A stretch of DNA of 64,000 nucleotides, taken from NCBI GenBank assembly GCA_963811605.1, contig CAWESA010000010.1, forward strand, positions 62,001-126,000. The letters run 5' to 3'. The notes beneath the pieces were generated by a model that was given only the letters and a program-made list of their open reading frames with translations, had not been told where the DNA came from and did no database searches. This stretch comes from CAVQLX01 sp963811605 (GTDB lineage Bacteria; Desulfobacterota; Binatia; DP-6). Positions 10,342 through 18,358 of this stretch are shown here, one piece after another. The position numbers were made by a program, and so were the translations under genes. Each line of letters opens with the position of its first letter. The first letter of the stretch is position 1.

Positions 10342-11469
10342 ATGGTGACGGATCACGACGACGACGCCCCGATCGGCCGCGTGCTCGCCCGCCGCGAGGT
10401 GCTCGCTCTCATCGGCACCACCGCCGGGGCCGCGGTGCTGGCGACGTGGGCTCCGGGCCGCCGCTCGCCGTTCGCCGCACCGGAGGCCCTGGCGGCCGAT
10501 GCGTCGTGCGTCGTGCGCCCGGACCTGACCGAGGGACCGTACTTCGTCGACGAACGGCTCGACCGCTCCGACATCCGCTCGGATCCCACGACGGGCGACG
10601 TCCGACCCGGCGCCGCGCTGGCGCTCGCGTTCGTCGTGTCGCGCATCGACGGCAGCACGTGTGTGCCGCTCGAGGGCGCCCTGGTGGACGTCTGGCACTG
10701 CGACGCGACCGGCCTCTACTCCGACGTGCGGGACGCGGGCTTCGACACCAGAGGCCAGCAGTTCCTGCGCGGCTACCAGCTGACCGCGTCCGATGGGACC
10801 GCGCGCTTCGTCACCATCTACCCGGGCTGGTACCAGGGCCGCACCGTCCACCTGCACTTCAAGATCCGCACCGACCCCGACGCGTCCACCGGGCTGGAGT
10901 TCACCTCGCAGCTCTTCTTCGACGACGCGCTGACCGATGTCGTGCACGCGCAGCAGCCCTACGCCGCCAAGGGGCAGCGCACGCTGCGCAACGCGGGCGA
11001 CGGCATCTACCGGCAGGGCGGCGATCAGCTGCTGCTGTCGCCGACGGCAGACGGGTCCGGCGGCTACGCCGCCACGTTCGAGATCGCGGTGGACATGAGC
11101 GGCGCAACCACCAGCACCACCGTGGCCGGCGCGACGACCACGACGACCACCCTCGCCGGCGGCGGCTGCGCCGCCACCACCGCCTGCCTCGCCGCCCTGC
11201 AGGACGCGCTGCCCGACCCGGCGGCCGCGAGCAGCCGGCGGGCGAGGCACACGGCGCAGAGCCTGCGACGGCGGGCGCGCAAGCTCGCCGCCCAGCTCGC
11301 CCGCGCCGCGACGGCATCGAGCGGTAGGCGGGAGCGCCTGCTCGGGCGTGTCGAGGTGAAGCTCGAAGGGCTCCGCGCCGCCAGCGAGCGGGCCGCGACG
11401 AGGGGCACGCTCGGGGTTCCCCTCGCGCCCATCACGTCGGCGATCGACGCGCTGCTCGACCTGCTCTGA
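10342..11469 (+). CDS. Tat-exported intradiol ring-cleavage dioxygenase-like protein with Thr linker and C-terminal helical domain
   Basis: 375 residues; the start is chosen for the AGGAG at 10331-10335 (an in-frame ATG at 10309 is possible). The N-terminus has a twin-arginine pattern ARREVLALIG followed by a hydrophobic stretch. Residues ~55-250 match the intradiol dioxygenase fold: LTEGPYFVDE, WHCDATGLYSDV, and YPGWYQGRTVHLHF carrying the Tyr/His iron ligands (about 123, 163, 168 and 170). A Thr-rich linker (~251-272) leads to a ~100-residue alpha-helical, Ala/Arg-rich domain I do not recognise. Catechol-type chemistry is plausible but substrate is unknown. Probably driven by the sigma54-like boxes upstream. 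Confidence 0.75.
   Translation: MVTDHDDDAPIGRVLARREVLALIGTTAGAAVLATWAPGRRSPFAAPEALAADASCVVRPDLTEGPYFVDERLDRSDIRSDPTTGDVRPGAALALAFVVSRIDGSTCVPLEGALVDVWHCDATGLYSDVRDAGFDTRGQQFLRGYQLTASDGTARFVTIYPGWYQGRTVHLHFKIRTDPDASTGLEFTSQLFFDDALTDVVHAQQPYAAKGQRTLRNAGDGIYRQGGDQLLLSPTADGSGGYAATFEIAVDMSGATTSTTVAGATTTTTTLAGGGCAATTACLAALQDALPDPAAASSRRARHTAQSLRRRARKLAAQLARAATASSGRRERLLGRVEVKLEGLRAASERAATRGTLGVPLAPITSAIDALLDLL
11101..11160 (+). repeat. ACN-codon low-complexity tract (Thr linker)
   Basis: Runs of ACC/ACG/ACT threonine codons encode the linker between the dioxygenase-like domain and the C-terminal helical domain. The same kind of tract recurs in the large secreted protein at 47192-50278. Such tracts are prone to replication slippage. 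Confidence 0.8.
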
Positions 11470-11535
11470 AGCCCGCGCGGCGCATCCCCCGCCCGCACCA
11501 TCCCCACCCTGATCCACACCACGAAGGAGTGTCCC

Positions 11536-11964
11536 ATGCCCAAGGTGTCCCTGCTGGCCGCGACGCTGAGCGCGGCGATCCTGAGCGCAACCGCACCGGT
11601 CCAGGCGCACGGCCCGGGCGGATTCGGCCCCGGTCCAGGCGGTCCGGGCCCGCGCGGCGGCCCCGACGGCGCGCTGTTCGAGCGCCTCGTCTTCCCCTGT
11701 CGAGCCGCCTGCCTCGATGCCGGGCGGAGCTGCACCGACAGCGCCGACGCGGCGGCGGTGACCTGCTCCGAAGCCGCATGCGCGGCGACGATCGACAGCG
11801 CCCGCAGCGCGTGCGCGGACGACCCGGGTGGCGACGCGTGCGCGGCGGCCCGCGGCGCGCTGCGCGACTGCGTGCAGCCGTGTGCGGCGGCGCGGCGCAC
11901 GGCGGCCGGCGCGTGCCGCTCGACGCTGGATGACTGCATCGACGCCTGCGACGCCGCGGACTAG
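11536..11964 (+). CDS. Small secreted Gly/Pro- and Cys-rich protein
   Basis: 142 residues behind a good AAGGAG at 11524-11529. A signal peptide ends around APVQAHG, then comes a Gly/Pro-rich segment (HGPGGFGPGPGG). The rest contains 12 cysteines, mostly paired as C-x3-C or C-x4-C (for example CRAAC, CVQPC, CIDAC), a spacing that suggests disulphide-linked helical hairpins. I do not recognise the family. It lies 66 bases after the dioxygenase-like gene on the same strand and may share its sigma54-like promoters. The His/Gly/Pro-rich N-terminal part recalls the Pro/Gly/His loop of the decayed sensor, so a metal or envelope-stress role is possible but unproven. Confidence 0.65.
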   Translation: MPKVSLLAATLSAAILSATAPVQAHGPGGFGPGPGGPGPRGGPDGALFERLVFPCRAACLDAGRSCTDSADAAAVTCSEAACAATIDSARSACADDPGGDACAAARGALRDCVQPCAAARRTAAGACRSTLDDCIDACDAAD

Positions 11965-12015
11965 CCGCCCCCTCACGGCCCTTCGAGGTTGACCCTCCTC
12001 CGGCGGGGCAGTAAT

Positions 12016-12050
12016 GACGAGCGACCGGTCGCGGCGGCCGGTCGCTCGTC
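12016..12050 (+). promoter_or_regulatory. Perfect 13-bp stem hairpin just before dapF
   Basis: GACGAGCGACCGG (12016-12028) and its exact reverse complement (12038-12050) flank a 9-base loop. The stem ends three bases before the dapF ATG (12054), so it occupies the space where a ribosome binding site would sit, and no good Shine-Dalgarno is visible. There is no T-run after it on the plus strand, so it is not a classic terminator for the preceding gene. It could control dapF translation or be an attenuator. Confidence 0.55.
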
Positions 12051-12053
12051 GTC

Positions 12054-12890
12054 ATGACCACGCTCGCGTTCTCCAAGCTGCACGGCACCGCCAACGACTT
12101 CGTCTACGTGGACGCACGGCGCGGCTTTCCGGGCGATCCTGCGGCGCTGGCGCCGGCCCTGTGCGACCGCCATCGCGGCGTCGGCGCCGACGGCCTGATC
12201 CTGCTGCTCGACTCCGAGCGCGCCGACTGCCGGATGAAGATCTACAACGCCGACGGCAGCGTCGCCGAGATGTGTGGCAACGGCATCCGCGGGTTCGCCA
12301 AGTTCGTCCTCGACCGCGGGCTGATCACCCGCCTCCCGCTGCGGGTCGAGACCGACGCCGGCATCAAGCTGGTCGAGCCCGAGCGGGCCGACGGCCGCGT
12401 GCAACGCGTGGCCGTCGACATGGGCGCGCCGGTGTGGGATGGCCGCAGCATCCCGGTCGACGCCGACGGCGAGATCGTCGAGCGCTCGCTCGAGGTGGGC
12501 GGCCAGGCGTATCGTGTCACCTGCGTGTCCATGGGGAACCCGCACTGCGTCGTCTTCGTCGACGACGTGGCGAGCCTGCCGCTGGCCACGCTCGGACCAC
12601 GCTTCGAGCATCACCCCTTCTTTCCCCGTCGGGTGAACACCGAGTTCATCCGCGTCGCGGGACCGGCGGCGCTCGAGATGCGCGTCTGGGAGCGCGGCGC
12701 CGGGGAGACGCTCGCCTGCGGCACGGGCGCGTGCGCCGCCGCGGTCGCCGCCGCGCGCACCGGCCGCACCGGCCGCCAGGTGCGGGTCTCGCTGCCCGGA
12801 GGTCCGCTCGACATCGATTGGCAGGCCGACGACCACGTCCGGATGACCGGCGACGCGGTCGAGGTCTTCGACGGCTCCATCGAGGTGTAG
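12054..12890 (+). CDS. dapF: Diaminopimelate epimerase
   Basis: Interconverts LL- and meso-diaminopimelate for lysine and peptidoglycan synthesis. 278 residues. The two catalytic cysteines are visible in EMCGNGIRGFAKF (near residue 75) and LACGTGACAAAVA (near residue 225), and the conserved MGNPHCVVFVDD lies between them. The start ATG is followed by the usual TTLAFSKLHGTANDF. It is the first gene of a dapF-dapA-dapB run; dapA begins 2 bases after its stop. Confidence 0.96.
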   Translation: MTTLAFSKLHGTANDFVYVDARRGFPGDPAALAPALCDRHRGVGADGLILLLDSERADCRMKIYNADGSVAEMCGNGIRGFAKFVLDRGLITRLPLRVETDAGIKLVEPERADGRVQRVAVDMGAPVWDGRSIPVDADGEIVERSLEVGGQAYRVTCVSMGNPHCVVFVDDVASLPLATLGPRFEHHPFFPRRVNTEFIRVAGPAALEMRVWERGAGETLACGTGACAAAVAAARTGRTGRQVRVSLPGGPLDIDWQADDHVRMTGDAVEVFDGSIEV

Positions 12891-12892
12891 AC

Positions 12893-13771
12893 ATGTGGAA
12901 AGGCTGCCTGACCGCGCTCGTGACCCCCTTTCGCGCCGGCGAGATCGACCTCGCCGCCCTCGAGGGCCTGGTCGAGGCGCAGATCGCCGGCGGTGTGCAG
13001 GGCCTGGTGCCCTGTGGCTCGACGGGCGAATCCGCCACCCTCACCCACGAGGAGCACATCGCGGTGATCAAGGCGGTGATCCGCTTCGCACGCGGTCGCC
13101 TGCCGGTCATCGCCGGCACCGGCTCGAACTCGACGGCCGAAGCGATCCGCCTGACCCGCGCCGCGGAAGAGGCGGGCGCCGCCGGCGCGCTGCTGATCTC
13201 GCCCTACTACAACAGGCCGACGCAGGACGGCATCCACGCCCACTACGCCGCGGTGGCCGAGGCCACCAGGCTGCCCCTCATCGTGTACAACATTCCGGGC
13301 CGCACCGGGTCCAACCTCCTGCCCGAGACGCTGGCGCGCCTGTCGCGCATCAAGAACATCGTCGGCGTGAAGGAGGCCAGCGGCTCGATGCAGCAGGTCC
13401 AGGAGATCATCGCGTTCTCCGAGCCGGACTTCGCGGTCTGGTCGGGCGACGACGTCATGACGCTGCCGATCATGGCGGCGGGCGGCGTCGGGGTGATCTC
13501 GGTGTCGTCCAACGTCGACCCGCGCCGCATGTCGGACCTCGCCGCGCTCCTGCTGGCGGGCGACCTGACGCGCGCGCGCGGGCTGTTCTACGATCTCCTG
13601 CCCGTCGTGCGCGCCCTCAACGGACGCTTCGAGGTCAATCCCATCCCCGTGAAGACCGCGGTGGCGCTCATGGGCCGCTGCAGCGAGGAGTTCCGCCTGC
13701 CGCTCACGCCGATGAGCGCCGACAATCGCGCGCAACTCGAGCAGGTCCTGCGTGAGCAGCGCCTTGTCTGA
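12893..13771 (+). CDS. dapA: 4-Hydroxy-tetrahydrodipicolinate synthase
   Basis: Condenses pyruvate with aspartate semialdehyde, the first committed lysine step. 292 residues; begins MWKGCLTALVTPF two bases after dapF. It contains the PCGSTGESATL loop, the catalytic tyrosine in LISPYYNRPTQ (near 106), the second tyrosine in IVYNIPGRTG (near 133) and the Schiff-base lysine in IVGVKEASG (near 161). Its 3' end overlaps the dapB GTG start by 20 bases. Confidence 0.96.
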   Translation: MWKGCLTALVTPFRAGEIDLAALEGLVEAQIAGGVQGLVPCGSTGESATLTHEEHIAVIKAVIRFARGRLPVIAGTGSNSTAEAIRLTRAAEEAGAAGALLISPYYNRPTQDGIHAHYAAVAEATRLPLIVYNIPGRTGSNLLPETLARLSRIKNIVGVKEASGSMQQVQEIIAFSEPDFAVWSGDDVMTLPIMAAGGVGVISVSSNVDPRRMSDLAALLLAGDLTRARGLFYDLLPVVRALNGRFEVNPIPVKTAVALMGRCSEEFRLPLTPMSADNRAQLEQVLREQRLV

Positions 13772-14576
13772 CGAGGTCGGCCTCGTCGTCTGCGGCGCCG
13801 CCGGCCGGATGGGCCGCCTCATCGTCACGCTCGGCCGGGCAGAGCCCGGGGTGCGGATCGCGGGCGCGGTCGAGGCGCCGGGGCACGCCGGCCTGGGCGA
13901 GGACGTGGGCGCGATCTGCGACGGACGGTCGCTCCAGCTCCCCATCCGGGACGATCTCGCCGCCGTCGTCCGTCGCGAGCACGTCGTCGTCGACTTCACC
14001 GGGGTTCCCGACGCGGCCGTGCGCCATGCCGCGCTCGCCGTGGAGCGCGGGGCGGCGCTCGTGGTGGGCACGACGGGCTTCGATGCCCGGCAGCGCGAGG
14101 AGCTCGACGCGCTGGCCACGCGTACACGGTCGGTGGTGGCGGCCAACTTCAGCGTCGGCGTGACCGTGCTCACCGAGGTCGTGACGCTGGCCGCGCGCCT
14201 GCTCGATCGCTCGTTCGAGTCCGAGATCGTCGAGCTGCATCACCACGCCAAGAAGGATGCCCCCAGCGGCACCGCACTCGCGCTCGGGCGCGCCGTCGCC
14301 GCCGCGCGCAGCGTCAACTTCGACGATGCGGCCCGGCTGGCACGCGAGGGACAGGTCGGCGCACGCGCACGCGACGAGATCGGCATCGTCGCCTTGCGGG
14401 CCGGCGACGCCGTCGGCGATCACACCGTCGTCTTCGGCGGCCTGGGCGAGCGCCTCGAGCTGATCCACCGTGCCCAGAGCCGGGAGTGTCTGGCGCGCGG
14501 GGCCCTGCGGGCGGCGCGCTGGATTGCCGCTCAGCCCCCGGGCCTGTACTCCATGCGCGACGTCCTCGGCCTCTGA
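13752..14576 (+). CDS. dapB: 4-Hydroxy-tetrahydrodipicolinate reductase
   Basis: NAD(P)H-dependent reductase acting right after DapA. 274 residues from a GTG inside the dapA end; a TTG at 13763 is the alternative start. It shows the dinucleotide-binding GAAGRMGR, the VVGTTGF segment and the catalytic/substrate signature HHHAKKDAPSGTALALG (residues ~160-176). Overlap with dapA implies translational coupling. No lysA or dapL is visible downstream. Confidence 0.96.
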   Translation: MSSALSDEVGLVVCGAAGRMGRLIVTLGRAEPGVRIAGAVEAPGHAGLGEDVGAICDGRSLQLPIRDDLAAVVRREHVVVDFTGVPDAAVRHAALAVERGAALVVGTTGFDARQREELDALATRTRSVVAANFSVGVTVLTEVVTLAARLLDRSFESEIVELHHHAKKDAPSGTALALGRAVAAARSVNFDDAARLAREGQVGARARDEIGIVALRAGDAVGDHTVVFGGLGERLELIHRAQSRECLARGALRAARWIAAQPPGLYSMRDVLGL

Positions 14577-14666
14577 GCGGGTCGCTGGGTCGATCCAGGC
14601 GTCGTCCCGACCGATGAGACGATGCGGCGTGGACCGCGCCCGAGCCGCGGTGGTAAGGCCGCGTCC

Positions 14667-16013
14667 ATGCGGATGCTCCTCGTCCTCGTGCTCTCGACCC
14701 TCCTCGGGCCCGCCTTCGTCGCAGCGCAGGACGCCTGCCTCACCGGCGACTCCACGCTGGCCGATCAGCGCGCGCTCGCGTCGCTCGAGACGACCACCGA
14801 GGCGACCTGTCCGTGCGCGACGGCCGCCAGCCGGCGGACCTGGCAACGCTGCGCCAAGGGCGTACTCAACGCCGCGCTCGCCGGCAGCTCGGTGCGACGA
14901 GAGTGCGAGAAGACGGCGAAGCAGACCGTGCGCGGCACGTCGTGCGGCGGCACCAAGGTGCCCTGCGGCACCGTCCAGCTCGGCAAGCAGGCGCCCCCCA
15001 CCTGCAAGCTGGCCCGCTCGTGCCGGGATACCAAGCGTGCCGATCGCACGTCGTGCACCGACGAGACCTCGTGCAGCGACGTCGTCACCTGGACCGCCGG
15101 CACGTGCCTCGATCCGCGCGATCCCGGACCGTACGCGCCGGGCGTGCGCGTGATCCCGTACACCAAGGACTCCGTCGCCCACCCGGGCACGCCGCGCACG
15201 CTCGACACGGTGATCTGGTATCCGGCGCCGGCCGGCAGCGGTCCGGTCACGGAGCCGTACGATGGCGTGCTCGACGCGCCGCTCGATCCGAGCGGCGGCC
15301 CCTACCCGATCATCCTCTTCTCGCATGGCTCCTGTGGCTACGCCTACCAGAGCACCTTCCTCACCCCGCTGCTGGCGTCGCGGGGCTACATCGTGGTGGC
15401 GCCGCCGCACCCCGGCAACACGATCTTCGAGTTTCCCACCTGCGGCACCGGCACGGCGCAGGCGCAGTCGTTCCTCGAGCGGCCGCAGGACATGATCTTC
15501 GTTCTCGACCAGATCCTCGCCGCCGGTGCGGATCCGTCGTCGCCGTTCTTTGGCGCGGTGGACGGCTCCCGCATCGCCATGACCGGCCACTCGTTCGGTG
15601 GCCTGACCACGTTCCTGGTGAGCAAACTCGATCCGCGCATCACGGCGGCGGTGGCGATGGCGCCCGCGACACCGGGCAACGGCGCCGGCATGTTCGACAT
15701 CCCGTCGCTGATCATGCTCGGCACCGCCGACACGGTCGTCAGCCTGCCGGCCGCGCGCGGCGCCTACGCCGCATCCACCGCGCCGAAGCTCCTGGTCGAG
15801 GTCGAGCACTCGGGCCACTACACGTTCTCGGACGGCTGCTTCGCCGGCCCGGACTGCAATCCGCCCGTCACCCTGACGCAGTCCGAGGCGCACGCCGCGG
15901 CGCTGCGCTACATCGTGCCGTTCCTGGAGCGCTATCTCGGCGGCCATGCGAACGCCGCGCCCCTGCTCGGCCCGCCGACCGGACCGGGGTTCGTGTACCA
16001 GTCCGATCTCTAG
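14667..16013 (+). CDS. Secreted Cys-rich alpha/beta hydrolase, PAF-acetylhydrolase-like
   Basis: 448 residues with a signal peptide (MRMLLVLVLSTLL...VAAQDA). Residues ~25-150 are cysteine-rich with repeated short Cys spacings and no known fold that I recognise. Residues ~155-440 are an alpha/beta hydrolase: TVIWYPAPAG, ILFSHGSCGYAY, nucleophile elbow TGHSFGG (Ser near 308), a GTADTVV acid region and EHSGHYTF with the His. It resembles the minus-strand hydrolase at 1474-2559 in the catalytic half only. An in-frame ATG at 14622 is possible but the signal peptide argues for 14667. Substrate unknown. Confidence 0.75.
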   Translation: MRMLLVLVLSTLLGPAFVAAQDACLTGDSTLADQRALASLETTTEATCPCATAASRRTWQRCAKGVLNAALAGSSVRRECEKTAKQTVRGTSCGGTKVPCGTVQLGKQAPPTCKLARSCRDTKRADRTSCTDETSCSDVVTWTAGTCLDPRDPGPYAPGVRVIPYTKDSVAHPGTPRTLDTVIWYPAPAGSGPVTEPYDGVLDAPLDPSGGPYPIILFSHGSCGYAYQSTFLTPLLASRGYIVVAPPHPGNTIFEFPTCGTGTAQAQSFLERPQDMIFVLDQILAAGADPSSPFFGAVDGSRIAMTGHSFGGLTTFLVSKLDPRITAAVAMAPATPGNGAGMFDIPSLIMLGTADTVVSLPAARGAYAASTAPKLLVEVEHSGHYTFSDGCFAGPDCNPPVTLTQSEAHAAALRYIVPFLERYLGGHANAAPLLGPPTGPGFVYQSDL

Positions 16014-16186
16014 CCGATCGCGACGACCCCACCCGGTCGCGCGGTTTGTATAACGCGATCGGGTAGGATAGAACGCCGTCGATCGCGTGTCACTCGACCG
16101 GCGTGAGCGAGAAAGCCAAGCGACTCTAGCCGCTTGAACTCGTGGAACGAGGCTGTCTGGCGACCCGCGGAGCCGCTCCCTGAGGC

Positions 16187-16684
16187 ATGCCGCATCGCGT
16201 GCACATCGGCATCGGGTCGAACCTGGGCGACCGCAGGGCCAACTCGGCCGAGGCGATCGAGAAGGTGTCGCAGCTGCCGGGCACGCGCGTCGTCCGGGCC
16301 TCGTCGCTCTACGAGAGCGAGCCGCTGGGCAACGCCAAGACGTGGTTCGTCAACAGCGTGATCGAGGTCGACTCCGTGCTCGCCCCCGAAGCGCTGCTCA
16401 AGAAGCTACAGGCCATCGAGGAAGCGATGGGACGCAAGCGCGTCAAGGGGAAGCGCTGGGGATCGCGCATCATCGACCTCGACATCCTGCTCTACGACCA
16501 GGACGTCATCGACAAGCGCAATCTGAAGATCCCGCACCCCGAGCTGCACAAGCGGCGCTTCGTGCTGCTGCCGCTGGCCGAGCTCGCTCCGCAGGTGGTC
16601 CATCCCCAGCTCGGCCAGTCGGTCTCGACGCTGCTCGCCACGGTGAAGGACACGAAGCGGGTCATGCTGCTGCCGCGCGCGTGA
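16187..16684 (+). CDS. folK: 2-Amino-4-hydroxy-6-hydroxymethyldihydropteridine pyrophosphokinase
   Basis: Transfers pyrophosphate to the pterin in folate synthesis. 165 residues, the usual size. GIGSNLGDR at the N-terminus, SSLYESEPLG, and the HPPK signature RWGSRIIDLDILLYD with the Mg-binding aspartates near residue 95 are all present, followed by IPHPELHKRRFVLLPL. It is a stand-alone gene; folP or folB is not adjacent. About 170 bases upstream hold no gene. Confidence 0.95.
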   Translation: MPHRVHIGIGSNLGDRRANSAEAIEKVSQLPGTRVVRASSLYESEPLGNAKTWFVNSVIEVDSVLAPEALLKKLQAIEEAMGRKRVKGKRWGSRIIDLDILLYDQDVIDKRNLKIPHPELHKRRFVLLPLAELAPQVVHPQLGQSVSTLLATVKDTKRVMLLPRA

Positions 16685-16706
16685 GCCACTCGGCGCCGGC
16701 CCGGCG

Positions 16707-17141
16707 TCACTCCTCGCGCCGCAGCGCCTCGTCGACCGCTGCCGCGGCGTCCTCGATCGCTCGCAACGGTCCCGCGAGCGCGGCGGCGGCGTCCGCGCCG
16801 CGCTGCGTGCGTCGTGTTCGATCGAGCGTATCGACGAACGCGCGATAGCGTGCGACCAGGGTATCGAACGCTGCGAGCGAGGGGGGCGGCGCGGCGCCGG
16901 CACGCTCCCGCGCCTGGCGCGCGAAGGCGTCGGCCCGCTCGAGCGGATACGTCAGCTCGGGCATGGACTCGGCAGTGAAGCGGCCGGTGACGACGAGGTC
17001 GACCTCCTTGCGCGCGATCGACACCATGACCTCGGCGTGGGTGCGCATGCGGGGTGCGTAGGAGCGCCAGAAACAGCCGACCAGTACGACGCAGACGAGC
17101 CCGGCGATTGCCTTGACCCGTGCGGGTCCGAGCCCTAGCAT
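16707..17141 (-). CDS. Putative small lipoprotein, helical
   Basis: 144 residues with a hydrophobic N-terminus and a good lipobox (VVLVGC, Cys near residue 22). The remainder is alpha-helical and charged, with no motif I recognise. The ATG chosen at 17141 places the signal peptide correctly; the frame is open further upstream but only as a shadow of the divergent gene. Its start lies 18 bases from that of the PAS-DHp-REC gene on the other strand, so the two promoters must overlap the coding sequences. The tail-to-tail neighbour is folK. Confidence 0.55.
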   Translation of the reverse strand: MLGLGPARVKAIAGLVCVVLVGCFWRSYAPRMRTHAEVMVSIARKEVDLVVTGRFTAESMPELTYPLERADAFARQARERAGAAPPPSLAAFDTLVARYRAFVDTLDRTRRTQRGADAAAALAGPLRAIEDAAAAVDEALRREE

Positions 17142-17159
17142 GTCGCCGATCTGCTCCGC

Positions 17160-18287
17160 ATGGACACCGTTCCTCGCCTGCCCGCCATCTATTTCGAGAA
17201 GCTGCTCGAGAGCTCCCCCGACATCGTGGTCGCCGTCGACCGCAAGGGTTTCGTCATCTTCTACAACGACGGCGCGCGCAGCATGCTCGGCTACTCGCCC
17301 GAGGAAGTGCTGGGCCAGCACGTAGCGCGCCTGTATCCCGACGTGGAGGAGGCTCGCAAGGTGATGGCGGCGATGCGCGACGGCGTGGGCGCCGACGTGA
17401 AGGGACAGGTGCGCAACTTCGAGACGACCTTCGTCGCCAAGAGCGGCGCGCACCTGCCGGTCGCGATCTCCGGCTCGGTGATCCACACCGCCACCGGCGA
17501 GGAGCTCGGCTCGATCGGCTTCGCCAAGGACCTGCGCGCGATCCGGCGGCACGACCGGCTCGTCACCCTGGGAGAGGTCGCGGTCGGCGTGGCGCACGAG
17601 ATCAACAACCCGCTCGAGGTGATCGTCAACAACCTGAACCTGGTCGAGAAGCACATCGCGCGCGTCAGCTCGGACGAGGACTTCCTGATCGAGAGCGAGC
17701 GCTTCGATTCCACCTACAGCGCCATCGGCCGTATCCAGCACATCGTGAACAAGCTGAACGACCTGGCGCAGGGCACGGAGTACGCCACGCGCGAGTACCT
17801 CCCGGGCACGGAAATGACCGACCTGGGCGGCGATTCGCACGGCGCGCCCTCCGGTGCCGGCGCCGCCGCGCGCGACGAGCCGCGCGATCCCGAGCTGGTC
17901 GGCGTCCGCATCCTGGTGGTCGACGACGACCTCGGCGTCTGCCAGTCGCTGCGCGACCTCCTCACCCAGGAGGGCTGCGACGTCCTCGTCGCCACCGGGG
18001 GATGCGAGGGCCTCGCCAAGCTCGACACCGAGGCGGTGGACCTGGTGCTGAGCGACGTCGTCATGCCGGACCTCGACGGCTACGAGCTCTTCCAGGAGAT
18101 CCGCGTACGCCATCCGGGCCTCCCCGTCGTCCTGATGACCGCCTTCCACTTCGACAAGGATCACATCATCAAGCGCAGCAAGCTCGCCGGTCTCGACGAC
18201 GTCGTGTACAAGAAGCCGATCGACCCCCAGAAGCTGCGCGGCATCATCAAGCGACACGCGCGACGTCCCGACAGCGCGCTCGCCTGA
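17160..18287 (+). CDS. PAS - DHp (HisKA) - receiver protein lacking a kinase catalytic domain
   Basis: 375 residues. Residues ~8-125 are a PAS sensor (LLESSPDIVVAVD, ARSMLGYSPEEVLG). Residues ~135-215 hold a DHp helix pair with the phospho-acceptor H-box GVAHEINNPLEVIVNN (His near 146). A short linker leads to a receiver domain (~250-370) with ILVVDDD, the phospho-acceptor Asp in LVLSDVVMPDLDGYE, MTAF and the conserved Lys in YKKPID. No HATPase N, G1 or G2 boxes exist between DHp and receiver and the linker is too short to hide one. It may take phosphate from another kinase or act in a phosphorelay. Confidence 0.85.
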   Translation: MDTVPRLPAIYFEKLLESSPDIVVAVDRKGFVIFYNDGARSMLGYSPEEVLGQHVARLYPDVEEARKVMAAMRDGVGADVKGQVRNFETTFVAKSGAHLPVAISGSVIHTATGEELGSIGFAKDLRAIRRHDRLVTLGEVAVGVAHEINNPLEVIVNNLNLVEKHIARVSSDEDFLIESERFDSTYSAIGRIQHIVNKLNDLAQGTEYATREYLPGTEMTDLGGDSHGAPSGAGAAARDEPRDPELVGVRILVVDDDLGVCQSLRDLLTQEGCDVLVATGGCEGLAKLDTEAVDLVLSDVVMPDLDGYELFQEIRVRHPGLPVVLMTAFHFDKDHIIKRSKLAGLDDVVYKKPIDPQKLRGIIKRHARRPDSALA

Positions 18288-18358
18288 GGTACCCGGACGG
18301 CCGGCGCATGGGCGCCGCCGCGGTGGACAAACCCCGGCGGCCGACGCTAGGAAAGAGC

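Noticed and set aside
9922..11976. 684-codon minus-strand open frame opposite the dioxygenase-like and Cys-rich genes
   Set aside because: Shadow of genes with good ribosome binding sites, export signals and conserved motifs.
16014..16186. Possible tRNA or small RNA upstream of folK
   Set aside because: Only a 5-bp stem (AAGCG/CGCTT) is visible; no cloverleaf or T-arm consensus.
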